From JAKOVR01 sp031415655 (lineage in GTDB: Bacteria; Actinomycetota; Acidimicrobiia; Acidimicrobiales; Acidimicrobilacustridaceae), in the NCBI GenBank assembly GCA_031415655.1, contig JANOSD010000084.1, positions 1 through 64,000 on the forward strand: DNA of 64,000 bases. The letters run 5' to 3'. Every line of letters begins with the position of its first letter. Positions within the stretch are counted from its first letter, which is position 1. Shown piece after piece: positions 42,892-53,988 of the stretch. The position numbers and the translations under genes are program-made. Below the pieces are notes generated by a model. That model had not been told where the DNA came from, searched no databases, and saw only the letters and a program-made list of their open reading frames with translations.

Positions 42892-45139
42892 CAGCCGCCT
42901 CCTCCGGGACAGTGGTCAGTTCCAAACTTTCGCGTTGCTCGCCCCGCTCGATTGCTTCGAGCACGTGCATTGCGATATCTGCCACCTTAACGGCGTCGTC
43001 CTCCAGACCTTCGCCTTTCACGCCGTCGTCGATCATGATGTAGCAGAACGGGCAGGCGGTGGCGATGCGGGTAGCACCGGTGGCGATGAGCTCTTGTGAG
43101 CGTTCCACGTTCACCTGTTTGCCGACAGACTCTTCCATCCACATGCGAGCACCACCGGCGCCACAGCACATGCCCTTCGTGCCGTTTCGGGGAGCTTCCA
43201 CCACCTCCACGTTGCCGAGCATGCCCACCACCTTGCGCGGGGCCATGTAGACGTCGTTGTGGCGACCGAGGTAACACGAGTCGTGGTACACGATGCGCTC
43301 GTCAAGGTTGGCCTGCGAAAGATCGAGTTTTCCTTGATCGACAAGCCACTCGAGGAACTGGCTGTGGTGTACCACTTCGTAGTTGCCGCCGAGCTGCGGG
43401 TATTCGTTCTTCAGCGTGTTGAAGCAGTGCGGGCACTGGGTGATGATCTTGCGAGCACCCATGCCGTTGAGCGTCTCGATGTTCTGGGTGGCGAGCATCT
43501 GAAAGATGTACTCGTTGCCGGAACGCCGAGCGGAGTCGCCCGTGCACATTTCGCTGGGGCCGAGGATGGCGAAGTCGATGTTGGCCCGCTGCAGCAGCTT
43601 GGCCATGGCCTGCGTGACCTTCTTGTTCTTGTCGTCGAAGGAGCCGCCGCAGCCAACCCAGTAGAGGTACTCGTGGTCAAACGGAGCGGAACCGTCGACG
43701 ATCTCGATGCCGTCGAGTTTGGCGGCCCAGTCGGCCCGCTCACCCTGGTTCATCCCCCACGGGTTGCCCTGGTTCTCCATGGCCCGGTAGGCGTTTCCGA
43801 GTTCGGTGGGGAAATCTGATTCCATCAGCGACAGGTAGCGGCGCATGTCGAGGATCTTGTCGAGGATTTCGATGTTGACCGGGCAGTTCTCGTCGCAGGC
43901 TTTGCACGTGGTGCAGGCCCAGATCTCCTCGGACGTGATCCGCTCGAACAACGAGTTGGCACCAACGGTGATGTCCTGGTCGACACCGATCGGCGGGGAA
44001 ACGGCGGGGGTGCCGGTGCGGGCCATGACCTCGCCGGTCTTGAGCACGATCTCCCGAGGGTCGAGCGACTTGCCGGTGGCATGCGCCGGGCACACCGCCG
44101 TGCACCGGCCGCACATCGTGCAAGCGTCGGTGTCGAGGAGCTGCTTCCAGGTGAAGTCCTCGATCACCGAAGCACCGAAGCTTTCGAGCTCGGTCTCCAT
44201 GAGGTTCGGCATTGGTTTCATTGCACCCTTGGGGCGGTCTTTGTCCTTCAGCCACATGTTGAGCGGGCTGGTGAAAATGTGCCGGAGCATGGTGACCGGC
44301 AACATCGCGACGAAAGCAAAGAACGTGAAGACGTGGAGGCCCCAAAGCACGGCGTGAACGTTGGTGAGCGTCTCCACCGACATGTCTTTGAAAGGGAACG
44401 ACATTGCGTACCCAACGAAGCTCCACTTCTCGAAGTCCGGCTGGCCCTTCTCAGCGATGCGAATCGCTTCGGTGAGAAAGCCGGTGAGCCCGATGGCGAG
44501 GAATACCCCGAGGATGGCGGCGTGTTCGGGTCGGCTCTTGATACGGATCCGGTAGGGCTTTTGTACGTAGCGCCGGATGATGGCCCACACCACACCGATG
44601 GTGAAGATCAGGCCGGCGAAGTCGCCCACGAAGGAGTACGCCTGGTAAACGCCGCCCTTGAGGAACTTGAGCCCCGACGGCGCCTGGTGGTCGATCTCAA
44701 GAATGGTGGTGACTGCCATCAAGATGATGAACGAGAAGTAGATCATCGAGTGCATGAGGCCAGCGGCGGAGTCGCGCATGAGGGTCTGCATATAGACACC
44801 GGCACGGAAGCCTTCGGCCCGTTTCTTGGCGTTCTTCCGGGTGAGCGACCGGTTATCGGGACGACCGCGTTCCCAGTTCTTCACACGGGCAGCGAACTGC
44901 AGCGAACCCCACACGATGATCATGGGCAGCACGCCGTAGAACATCCAATAGAGCCAAAGTGGAATGCCCTCGAACGGAACCCGGGTGATCGGCTCGGTGT
45001 TCTCGTGGTGGAACGCCTTGCCGGCGATGCCCGAAATGATCGTGACGGCGGCGAAGCCGATCCCGATGGTGAGGACCAGCATCCGGGGCCGGCCGCGCAC
45101 CTTCGAGGCTGCTTCCTCAGTGGTGGAGGGTTCGCTCAT
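42869..45139 (-). CDS. Membrane Fe-S oxidoreductase (HdrD/FadF-like)
   Basis: This 756-residue protein has about five membrane helices in the first 300 residues, related to the nitrate-reductase gamma/heme-b type. Two 4Fe-4S ferredoxin motifs follow (CTMCGRCTAVCPA; CTTCKACDENCPV), then two CCG cysteine-rich domains (MCTGDSARRSG...HCFNTLKNEYP; GMCCGAGGARMWMEE). Actinobacterial homologues are thought to pass electrons, often from ETF and acyl-CoA oxidation, to menaquinone. All ligand cysteines seen look intact. It probably heads a two-gene unit with the receiver-like gene. Confidence 0.88.
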   Translation of the reverse strand: MSEPSTTEEAASKVRGRPRMLVLTIGIGFAAVTIISGIAGKAFHHENTEPITRVPFEGIPLWLYWMFYGVLPMIIVWGSLQFAARVKNWERGRPDNRSLTRKNAKKRAEGFRAGVYMQTLMRDSAAGLMHSMIYFSFIILMAVTTILEIDHQAPSGLKFLKGGVYQAYSFVGDFAGLIFTIGVVWAIIRRYVQKPYRIRIKSRPEHAAILGVFLAIGLTGFLTEAIRIAEKGQPDFEKWSFVGYAMSFPFKDMSVETLTNVHAVLWGLHVFTFFAFVAMLPVTMLRHIFTSPLNMWLKDKDRPKGAMKPMPNLMETELESFGASVIEDFTWKQLLDTDACTMCGRCTAVCPAHATGKSLDPREIVLKTGEVMARTGTPAVSPPIGVDQDITVGANSLFERITSEEIWACTTCKACDENCPVNIEILDKILDMRRYLSLMESDFPTELGNAYRAMENQGNPWGMNQGERADWAAKLDGIEIVDGSAPFDHEYLYWVGCGGSFDDKNKKVTQAMAKLLQRANIDFAILGPSEMCTGDSARRSGNEYIFQMLATQNIETLNGMGARKIITQCPHCFNTLKNEYPQLGGNYEVVHHSQFLEWLVDQGKLDLSQANLDERIVYHDSCYLGRHNDVYMAPRKVVGMLGNVEVVEAPRNGTKGMCCGAGGARMWMEESVGKQVNVERSQELIATGATRIATACPFCYIMIDDGVKGEGLEDDAVKVADIAMHVLEAIERGEQRESLELTTVPEEAAVAQAVSD

Positions 45140-45231
45140 ACGTCACGTAACGTAGTTGCGGTCTTCGGACAAGGCGAAGTTTGCGGCTGGTCAACGCAAT
45201 GACGACCTACCGGCGTTGGCAACGGCTACGG

Positions 45232-45675
45232 CTACGGGTAGATCTTCTGGTCAAGCTCACGAACCTTGCGAGCCAACGTGGTGAGGATCTTGTGGGAGAG
45301 CCCGGGTACTTCGTCGATCAGTCCGGAGAACTCTCGTTGACCGAGGACGAGCACTCGCATTGGCGTCGCGGCGATGACGGTGGCAGTTCGGGGACCACCG
45401 TCGAGTAGGGCTAACTCACCGAAGTGATCGCCTGGCCCCATCGTGGCGATCCGCTTGCCGCCCCGTTTAATCACGGCTTCGCCTTCGACGATCACGAACG
45501 CCTCATGCCCCGTGGTTCCCTGGGTGACGATCTCTCGACCTTCTTCGATCTGTAGCTCGTCTACAGCGCGGGCGATCTTTTGCAGGTCTCGGGTAGAGCA
45601 CGATGCGAAAAGGGACACCTCGGCAAGGTGTTTCAGGTATCGGCTGGGGGCCATGCCCACCAGCATAGGTGTCAT
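45232..45675 (-). CDS. Cyclic-nucleotide-binding domain protein
   Basis: This 147-residue stand-alone cNMP-binding domain (Crp/Fnr beta-roll) shows VIVEGEAVIKRGGKRIATMG, the phosphate-binding cassette FGELALLDGGPRTATV and a C-terminal helix, but no helix-turn-helix. The Arg of the PRTATV box, the usual phosphate contact, is present. It lies near a nucleotide cyclase gene (46345-47268), which could supply the ligand. ATG at 45675 or the Met eight codons later are both possible. Confidence 0.87.
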   Translation of the reverse strand: MTPMLVGMAPSRYLKHLAEVSLFASCSTRDLQKIARAVDELQIEEGREIVTQGTTGHEAFVIVEGEAVIKRGGKRIATMGPGDHFGELALLDGGPRTATVIAATPMRVLVLGQREFSGLIDEVPGLSHKILTTLARKVRELDQKIYP

Positions 45676-45788
45676 GGCTTTCGGAAGGACGGAGATCGTG
45701 AAACTGATGATCCCATCGGACTCGTGGCGCGGCGACGTTCACGTCAACGAAACAGAGTTGAAACGAACCTTGCCTAGCGTGGAGGTCG

Positions 45789-46298
45789 ATGGATGTGGTC
45801 CTTCTCCGGTGGCCAATGGAACGGCAACGACGCGATGCCCTCGCCGACGAAGGCAGACCGCGCCTGCTCCTGGTCGAGAACGGCACCGAACCACCGATCG
45901 TCACCGACCTCCGAGAGGACTGGATTCGGGTCCCTGCGGACGAGGTCGACGTCAAGGCCCGTATCGACGGGCTCGCTTTTCGTTGCGCCGATGAGCGCGA
46001 CGATCGGCCCGACCTCGACCCCGACGGCGTGCTTCGGTTTGCCGGTGGCTGGGTATCGCTCCCTCCGGTCGAAGGCCGGTTGATGTCTTCGCTGCTCGAT
46101 CGGTACGGCGCGGTAGTCAGCAGGGAGCAGTTGGCTCGGTCGGGTTGGCCTGATGGTGCCCCTGGGCGCAACGCCCTCGACGTGCACGTCCTGCGTCTGC
46201 GACGTCGTATTGGTGAGCTGGGATTGGCGATCAAGACCGTGCGTTCAAGGGGCTATCTGCTCGAGGTGGACAACGAGGGCGCTCGCCGTCAAGCCTGA
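45789..46298 (+). CDS. Winged-helix (OmpR-type) regulator with degenerate receiver
   Basis: The N-terminal 80 residues of this 169-residue protein (PRLLLVENGTEPPIVTDLRE) look like a shrunken receiver domain lacking the acidic pocket. The C-terminal 85 residues are a clear Trans_reg_C winged helix (EGRLMSSLLDRYGAVVSREQ, GRNALDVHVLRLRRRIGELG, IKTVRSRGYLLEV). It is an orphan, probably phosphorylation-independent, transcription factor. It is divergent from the cNMP-binding gene and 46 bp upstream of the cyclase gene, whose expression it may control. Confidence 0.82.
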   Translation: MDVVLLRWPMERQRRDALADEGRPRLLLVENGTEPPIVTDLREDWIRVPADEVDVKARIDGLAFRCADERDDRPDLDPDGVLRFAGGWVSLPPVEGRLMSSLLDRYGAVVSREQLARSGWPDGAPGRNALDVHVLRLRRRIGELGLAIKTVRSRGYLLEVDNEGARRQA

Positions 46299-46344
46299 AC
46301 GTCGGCAACTGGTGGGCGTTGGCAGGCGGCGCGAGACTGTCGCC

Positions 46345-47268
46345 ATGGCCGACATCCGGTTCCTCCCCGACAACAGCGCAGTGACTGCCAAGAAGGGTCA
46401 GACGCTGCTCGCTGCTGCGCTGAAGGGCGGGATCCCTCACACTCATGCTTGCGGCGGAAACGCGAGGTGCTCGACATGCCGGGTGATGGTGGTAGAGGGC
46501 ATGGAGAACTGCTCCGACCCCACCTGGAAGGAGAGCCGAATTGTCAAGAAGCTCGGCTTCTCGACCGCCTTCCGGTTGGCCTGTCAGACCACCGTGGCCG
46601 GTGATGTGACGGTCCGTCGGCTCGTGCTTGATCCCGCCGATGTAGCCCTCACGGATGCTCGCGATCACGCGGCCCCGATAGGTGATGAGAAAGACGTAGC
46701 GGTGCTGTTTTGCGACATCCGTAACTTCACGCCACTCGCCGAGACGTTGCTCCCTTACGACGTCATCCACCTCCTCAACCGTTTCCACTACGACATGGCA
46801 ACAGCGATCAATCGTCACGGTGGCATTGTCACGGTCACCATGGGCGATGGTTTGATGGCCCTTTTCGGAATCGGTGACGACGTGACGGATCCGGCTCTTG
46901 GCGTCGTGCAGGCGTGCCGTGCCGCGCTCGACATGGTGGCCGCTGCCGACGCCCGGCGGCCGGACCTCGAAGCGCTCTACGGAGGCGTCTACGACATCGG
47001 CGTTGGGATCCACTGTGGCCGGGCAATCGTGGGTTTCCTGGGGAACCAGAGCGTGGTGCCTACGGCCATTGGCGATTGCGTCAACGTGGCCAGCAGGATC
47101 GAAGGCGCCAACAAACAGCTCAACACACGGGTGCTGTTCTCGGACGACTGCTACCAGCGGGTGGCCGAGTTCGTGGAGATCGGACGCACAGCGGGTGTGG
47201 CGCTGAAGGGAAAGACCGGCACCTTCAACCTCTATGAACTGATCGGTATGCGCGGCGGCGCCCGCTAG
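46345..47268 (+). CDS. Class III nucleotide cyclase with N-terminal 2Fe-2S ferredoxin domain
   Basis: Residues 1 to about 95 of this 307-residue protein are a plant-type ferredoxin (THACGGNARCSTCRVMV, with the fourth Cys in LACQTTV). Residues about 115-300 are a class III adenylate/guanylate cyclase catalytic domain: VAVLFCDIRNFTPLAE (first metal Asp), VTMGDGLMALFG (second metal Asp) and AIGDCVNVASRIEGANK. The ATG at 46345 was chosen because the ferredoxin fold begins there. Redox control of cyclic nucleotide synthesis is suggested. The nearby cNMP-binding protein and Fe-S oxidoreductase fit such a circuit, by inference. Confidence 0.9.
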   Translation: MADIRFLPDNSAVTAKKGQTLLAAALKGGIPHTHACGGNARCSTCRVMVVEGMENCSDPTWKESRIVKKLGFSTAFRLACQTTVAGDVTVRRLVLDPADVALTDARDHAAPIGDEKDVAVLFCDIRNFTPLAETLLPYDVIHLLNRFHYDMATAINRHGGIVTVTMGDGLMALFGIGDDVTDPALGVVQACRAALDMVAAADARRPDLEALYGGVYDIGVGIHCGRAIVGFLGNQSVVPTAIGDCVNVASRIEGANKQLNTRVLFSDDCYQRVAEFVEIGRTAGVALKGKTGTFNLYELIGMRGGAR

Positions 47269-47327
47269 ACCCGCTAGAAACGTGTCTCCGTGGTGCTTCG
47301 GGCCACTCGGCACCTCTGGCGGGGTAA

Positions 47328-48269
47328 TCAGGCAGCGAGCTGATCGATGCGCTGGGTGAGCACGGTGAACGCGGTCGTGACGTGGACGGTGAGTGCGACC
47401 ATTGCTTCCTCGATCCGGGCTTGCCCCACCTTGAGTTCGGCGACGTCGGTCTTGAGCTGGGCGACGTCGGTCTTGAGCTGGGCGACGTCGGTCTTGAGTT
47501 CGGCGACGTCGGCCTTGAGCTGGGCGACGTCGGTCTTGAGTTCGGCAACGTCGGTCTTGAGCTGGGCAACGTCGGTCTTGAGCTGGGTAACGTCGCTCCG
47601 AAGGAGTTCGATGGCATAGGAGTGCTCGGCAAAACGTTCGTCGGCCTGCTGATTGGCAGCGTCGAACTTGGCGTGCACGGCGCGAAACTCGTTGGTGAAG
47701 CGCGTTTCCTGATTCTCGACGAAGCCACGAAGTATGGCGACGTCGGTAGACAGGTGCGAGAGAAAGAGTGACGTCTCGGTGGCGCCCCGACGCATTTCAA
47801 GCCGCAAGTCGAGGAGGTCGGCTGCGAGTTGGCCAATCTCCGCTCGGGTCTTCCCGAACTCGTTGGCGTTGTCGAGCCGGAGGGCCGCGATTTCCTTGTT
47901 GCTGGCCACCACGCTCTCCCCGGCAACCCAGATGCCAGCTTGCGCCACCTCCAACGTAGATCGCATCGCGTCGATCGTCGAGCGGAGCACCTGATCGTCG
48001 GTATTCACGCGGTCGAATCCGCTCAACATCTCCGTGTGCACCGTGGTGAGTTGCGCGTCGAGGGTGGTAATCCGCAGATTCGTGTCGGTGAGACCGGCTT
48101 CCATTGAGGACCACACGTCCTCCGTCTGCGCCTCGGCCCGTTCGGCGATGTGATGTGATGCCGCCACATCGGCTCGAATCATGGCATTCAGTTGGGCGAG
48201 TTGTCCGAGTTGCAACTGCAGCGGTGCGACAAGTTCCTGCAGATAGTGCCGTTCTTCTTCAGAGAACAT
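47328..48269 (-). CDS. Coiled-coil protein with heptad repeats
   Basis: I do not recognise a functional family for this 313-residue, almost wholly helical protein. Its C-terminal third repeats a seven-residue unit (DVAQLKT / DVAELKT) about eight times, an ideal coiled coil, then ends with ARIEEAMVALTVHV and FTVLTQRIDQLAA. The N-terminal part is also coiled-coil-like (LQLQLGQLAQLNAMIRADVA). No signal peptide is seen. The ATG at 48269 begins the helical region. A structural, filament or scaffold role is possible. Length of the repeat block may vary between strains. Confidence 0.8.
   Translation of the reverse strand: MFSEEERHYLQELVAPLQLQLGQLAQLNAMIRADVAASHHIAERAEAQTEDVWSSMEAGLTDTNLRITTLDAQLTTVHTEMLSGFDRVNTDDQVLRSTIDAMRSTLEVAQAGIWVAGESVVASNKEIAALRLDNANEFGKTRAEIGQLAADLLDLRLEMRRGATETSLFLSHLSTDVAILRGFVENQETRFTNEFRAVHAKFDAANQQADERFAEHSYAIELLRSDVTQLKTDVAQLKTDVAELKTDVAQLKADVAELKTDVAQLKTDVAQLKTDVAELKVGQARIEEAMVALTVHVTTAFTVLTQRIDQLAA
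47431..47597. repeat. 21-bp tandem repeat inside the coiled-coil gene
   Basis: About eight units of a 21-bp sequence such as GACGTCGGTCTTGAGCTGGG encode DVAQLKT/DVAELKT heptads. Units differ mainly at the Q/E codon and at silent positions, which suggests duplication followed by drift. Confidence 0.88.
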
Positions 48270-48387
48270 TTCCGTTCCTAAGTGCGATCGAGAATGCACG
48301 AAAGATATCAAAGATCGGAAGGAAATACAATGAAAAACTTTGAAGTGTAGGAAGACTTCCGGGTGAAGCGCTTCGCTTGTGGAACGG

Positions 48388-49161
48388 TCAGGGTGTGATG
48401 GCGCCGCTCGCTTGTTCGGCAACGGCGGCCGCCGCTGCCTTCGCGGCGTTCACATCCCCGATCGCCCGGTCGAGGGGATGGCAAGAAATGACCGGCCGAA
48501 GGTCGCCGCCCAATTCGTAGAGCAAGGGCACGCCGGTTGGAAGGTTCAGCTCATTGATGTCGTCCTCGCCTATTTGGTCGAGGTGCATCACGAGCGCCCG
48601 CAGTGTGTTGCCGTGCGCAGCCACCAGCACGGTTCCTCCGGCTTGGAGGTCGGGCACGATGGCGTCGTGCCAGTAAGGAAGCGTGCGATTCACCACGTCC
48701 TTGAGGCACTCCGCCAAGGGCACGACATCACGAGGGAGCGACGCATATCGGGGGTCGCGGTTTGGGTTGTGCGGGTTGTCATCGGCGATCGGGGGCGGCG
48801 ACACGTCGAACGACCGGCGCCAAGTCTTCACCTGATCAGCGCCGAACTCGGCGGTGGTCTCGGCCTTGTCTTTGCCAGTGAGGTCGCCATAGTGACGTTC
48901 GTTCAACCGCCACGATCGCCGTTCGGGGATCCAGAGCCGGTCCATTTCGGCGAGCGCAAGGTGTGCGGTGTGGATCGCCCGGGTTTGGAGCGAGGTGTGC
49001 AACACGTCGGGCAGGGTGCGGGCGTCGAGAAGGTCAGCTCCCGCGCGACTCGCCTCCGCAATACCTTCAGCGGTGAGCGCAGCATCGAACCATCCCGTGA
49101 AGAGATTCTGGGCGTTCCACTCGCTGCGGCCGTGGCGGAGGAACACGAGGCGGTAGGTCAT
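48388..49161 (-). CDS. gpmA: 2,3-bisphosphoglycerate-dependent phosphoglycerate mutase
   Basis: This 257-residue enzyme interconverts 3- and 2-phosphoglycerate in glycolysis. The phosphohistidine motif FLRHGRSEWNAQNLFTGW lies at the N-terminus, with TSLQTRAIHTA, ERHYGDLTGKDK and the second catalytic His in VLVAAHGNTLRAL. All active-site residues of the dPGM family are present and the length is typical. The ATG at 49161 precedes the motif by seven codons. Confidence 0.95.
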   Translation of the reverse strand: MTYRLVFLRHGRSEWNAQNLFTGWFDAALTAEGIAEASRAGADLLDARTLPDVLHTSLQTRAIHTAHLALAEMDRLWIPERRSWRLNERHYGDLTGKDKAETTAEFGADQVKTWRRSFDVSPPPIADDNPHNPNRDPRYASLPRDVVPLAECLKDVVNRTLPYWHDAIVPDLQAGGTVLVAAHGNTLRALVMHLDQIGEDDINELNLPTGVPLLYELGGDLRPVISCHPLDRAIGDVNAAKAAAAAVAEQASGAITP

Positions 49162-49340
49162 AGCGAAGTCTGCGCATCGCCTCGACCTGAGGGCAAGCCT
49201 GATTGCGGCAGCGGCTCGTCGCGAGGAGCCTGCCCGGCAACCCCAACGTGGGTCGTACGTATAGTCGGCCCGTCTTCGGCCCGCTGCGAGTCTCACGGCG
49301 ACCTCTGCCTGACCGACCGTACCGGGCAGGCTCACGACCG

Positions 49341-50021
49341 TTACTCGAACTGGGTTGCGGTCGGATTCACCCGCCGCAGCACGCACCACGATGACTCGCC
49401 GCAGGTCGATGCTGTGCCGTTCCACGCCCCGGGCAAACGCGACTCTACGTCCTCCGGAGCAAGGTAGATCGGGGTGTGTGGGCCGGCAGAGCTCACCCAG
49501 ATCACGGTGGCCGCACCACTGGTGGGAAGGATTCGGTGGAGTTCGCTCGGGAACAAGAACATGTTGACCAGCGCGACGGTGTCGAAGCTTCCGGACGCAA
49601 ACGGGAGGTGCGCTCCATCGGCACACACTCGGGGAACGGGTGTGGACGGTGATCGGAGGAGCATCTGCCGGGAAAGATCGACCGCGACCACGATGGAGAA
49701 CTGCGCTGCGAGCCACCCGCTCGTCAGCCCAGTCCCCGACCCGAGTTCCAAACAGCGGCGGCCCCTGATGGACCCACCTCGTTGGTGGGCATCACGGAGG
49801 GGGGCGGCTCGGTCTTCGTTCGCGAATCGTTCGGTCCACCCGATGGCCAATTGGTCGAAGTAGGCACCTACCTCGGATGCAAGGGTCGCGGTCCAGCCGC
49901 CGTCGCCTTTGCCATCGTCGTCGAGAATGGCGCGGGTACGAACCCGCATGGGGTGGTCGCTCGGTGGGGTGCCGCCGAAGGTGGGGGGTCCCCCATCGAT
50001 TGGCTCGAGGTAGTCGATCAC
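49341..50021 (-). CDS. SAM-dependent methyltransferase
   Basis: This 226-residue class I methyltransferase has motif I CLELGSGTGLTSGWLA, motif II VVAVDLSRQMLL and LPFASGSFDTVALVNMF, typical of UbiE/Methyltransf_11 proteins. The GTG at 50021 has GAGGG upstream; an ATG at about 49890 (MRVRTRAIL region) is an alternative. It is divergent from dnaK. Its substrate is unknown. Confidence 0.8.
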   Translation of the reverse strand: MIDYLEPIDGGPPTFGGTPPSDHPMRVRTRAILDDDGKGDGGWTATLASEVGAYFDQLAIGWTERFANEDRAAPLRDAHQRGGSIRGRRCLELGSGTGLTSGWLAAQFSIVVAVDLSRQMLLRSPSTPVPRVCADGAHLPFASGSFDTVALVNMFLFPSELHRILPTSGAATVIWVSSAGPHTPIYLAPEDVESRLPGAWNGTASTCGESSWCVLRRVNPTATQFE

Positions 50022-50107
50022 GCCCTCAAGGCTGACACACACCCAAACCCATCCCCAAGGACGCCCAACGAGGCCCAACGACGCCGAAAAAGAAAAGCGT
50101 CGCCAGG

Positions 50108-50128
50108 GTTGATAAAGGTCGACTCAAG
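50108..50128. promoter_or_regulatory. Degenerate HAIR box upstream of dnaK
   Basis: GTTGATA-N7-ACTCAAG resembles the HspR operator CTTGAGT-N7-ACTCAAG: the right half is perfect, the left half matches TTGA. It lies 143 bp before the dnaK start in the spacer to the divergent methyltransferase, and hspR is the last gene of the operon. HspR should repress the operon here and release it on heat shock. Confidence 0.65.
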
Positions 50129-50208
50129 TTTTATCCTGCAACTACCCGCAAGAATGCCGCGCTGGTCGTCGTGAACTACTAGGTTGCGCAATTCTTCGCG
50201 GTCCCACC

Positions 50209-50253
50209 TCGAAGTCCATCAGGTTCGAAGTCCATCAGATTCGAAGTCCATCA
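50209..50253 (+). repeat. Three 16-bp direct repeats in the dnaK leader
   Basis: TCGAAGTCCATCA occurs three times with a 16-bp period just before the GGAG ribosome binding site of dnaK. No coding role is apparent; it could affect leader mRNA structure. Confidence 0.75.
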
Positions 50254-50270
50254 CACAGCAGGAGCTCATC

Positions 50271-52135
<1,865 letters not shown>

Positions 52136-52139
<4 letters not shown>

Positions 52140-52747
52140 CGATGTCCAATCCTCACGAACCCGTCGACGATGACGATGCCATCGTCGACGGGGAGCTACT
52201 CGACGATGAGCTGCCTGACGATGAGCTGCCGGATGATGAGTCGCCGGATGATGACCTTGTCGCCGCCATTGAGGAAGCCATGGTGATCGACGACGCCGAT
52301 CTATTGGCTTCCGGGGGGAGCACGCCCCGACCCGGAGGCTCCGACCTCGCCGCCGAGCTCGCCGACTACCGAGACGCGCTCCTGCGAGTGAAAGCCGACT
52401 TCGACAACTACAAGAAGCGTGAGGCCAAACAGCAGACCGAGCGCGTGGCGCGCGCCGCAGAAGGGCTCGTGGCGCAGTTGCTCCCCGTGCTCGATGCCTG
52501 CGAAGCGGCGGTGGCGCAAGGAGCGGCCGAAGTCGAACCCATACTGAAGAGCCTTCGCGATACCTTGGTGAAGGAAGGGCTCGAAGCGATGGACGATCTC
52601 GAAGCGCCATTCGATCCCGCTCGTCACGAAGCGGTCATGCACGAAGATGGCGATGATGGTGAGCAGTTGGTCTCGGCGCTCTTGCGCAGTGGCTACCTCT
52701 GGAAGGGCCGCGTCATCCGCCCCGCCATGGTGAAGGTCCGAGGGTAA
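52136..52747 (+). CDS. grpE: Nucleotide exchange factor GrpE
   Basis: This 203-residue protein stimulates ADP release from DnaK. The long acidic N-terminus holds DDELP-type repeats (DDELLPDD pattern, about residues 18-40). A coiled-coil helix and a C-terminal beta domain (GLEAMDDLEAPFDPARHEAV, GYLWKGRVIRPAMVKV) follow, the latter being the DnaK contact. The GTG at 52136 overlaps the dnaK stop; an ATG two codons later is the alternative. The repeat-rich acidic leader is unusually long. Confidence 0.95.
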
Positions 52748-52755
52748 GACCCACG

Positions 52756-53922
52756 ATGTCGGCCCAACGGGAGTGGTTCGAAAAGGACTACTACAAGGCG
52801 CTCGGCGTGTCCGAGAACGCGACGGCAAAGGACATCACCAAGGCCTATCGCAAGCTCGCCCGCGAGCTGCATCCCGATGCCAACCCGGGCAACGATGCCG
52901 CCGAAGACAAGTTCAAGGAAGTGTCTGCGGCGTACGACGTGGTTGGCGACGATACGAAACGTAAGGAATACGACGAGGTTCGCCGGCTCGGGCCCATGGG
53001 AAGCGGGGGCGGTGGCTTCAGCCCCGGTTTTGGTCGGGGCGCAGCGGGCGGTCAGCCCGGTGGATTTACCTTCACCGAAGGCGACGTGGGGGGCCTGGGC
53101 GACCTTCTCGGGGGAATCTTCGGGCGGGCGAACCAGCGTCGGGGCACTCCCGGCGCGGACTTCTCACGAGGCAGCGGGCCGCAGCGAGGGCACGATCTTG
53201 AAGCCGAATTGCACCTTCCGTTCCTCGAAGCGGTGCAAGGCGTCACCACCACCGTTCATCTCACCTCCGATGCGGTCTGCACCACCTGCGCCGGTTCCGG
53301 TGCCGCGGTTGGATCCGCTCCCGTCCGCTGCACAACGTGTGGAGGTCGAGGGGTACTTGACGAGAACCAAGGATTGTTCTCGTTCAGTTCGCCCTGTTCG
53401 GCGTGCGCCGGCCGGGGTTCCACGATTGTCGAGCCGTGTCCGTCGTGCAGCGGGAGTGGCGTCGAACGCCGGCCTCGAGAGGTAAAGGTCCGCATCCCGG
53501 CGGGAGTCGACGATGGCAAGAAAATCCGACTGAAAGGCCGGGGAGGTCCGGGGCGTAACGGCGGGCCGCCGGGAGACCTCTACGTTGTCGTCCGTGTCAC
53601 GCCCGACAAAACGTTCGGGAGAAGCGGGAGCAACCTTACGGTGACCGTGCCGATCACCTTCCCCGAAGCGGCACTGGGCACCAAGCTTCGTGTGCCAACG
53701 CTGGCCGGCGATCCCGTCACCCTACGTATCGCGCCGGGCACGCCGAGCGGCAAGGTGCTTCGGGTTCGTGGTCGAGGTGTCGACTCTGGCAAGACCATCG
53801 GAGATCTGCTGGTCACCGTTGAAGTGGCGATCCCGACCAAGCTCACCCCCGAACAGCAAAAGGCCATTGAAGCTTTTGCTGCGGCCACGGTGGATTCCCC
53901 CCGAGACCACCTCGTCACTTGA
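52756..53922 (+). CDS. dnaJ: Chaperone DnaJ (Hsp40)
   Basis: This 388-residue co-chaperone has a J domain (DYYKALGVSENATAKDITKA, with HPD in RELHPDANPG), a Gly/Phe region (GGGGFSPGFGRGAAGGQPGG), four CxxCxGxG-type zinc repeats (CTTCAGSG, CTTCGGRG, CSACAGRG, CPSCSGSG) and a C-terminal substrate domain. It delivers substrates to DnaK and stimulates its ATPase. The ATG at 52756 fits the family. It lies 8 bp after grpE. Confidence 0.97.
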   Translation: MSAQREWFEKDYYKALGVSENATAKDITKAYRKLARELHPDANPGNDAAEDKFKEVSAAYDVVGDDTKRKEYDEVRRLGPMGSGGGGFSPGFGRGAAGGQPGGFTFTEGDVGGLGDLLGGIFGRANQRRGTPGADFSRGSGPQRGHDLEAELHLPFLEAVQGVTTTVHLTSDAVCTTCAGSGAAVGSAPVRCTTCGGRGVLDENQGLFSFSSPCSACAGRGSTIVEPCPSCSGSGVERRPREVKVRIPAGVDDGKKIRLKGRGGPGRNGGPPGDLYVVVRVTPDKTFGRSGSNLTVTVPITFPEAALGTKLRVPTLAGDPVTLRIAPGTPSGKVLRVRGRGVDSGKTIGDLLVTVEVAIPTKLTPEQQKAIEAFAAATVDSPRDHLVT

Positions 53923-53988
53923 TCTGGGTGACACCCCACCCGTTCTGTCGTTCCCATTCCTGTTTCGCTCGTTCACCGGAGGTGAACT

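Noticed and set aside
47382..47771. Plus-strand repeat protein (LGDVGLE repeats)
   Set aside because: It is the antisense reading of the 21-bp heptad repeats; the minus strand gives a proper coiled-coil protein with start and stop.
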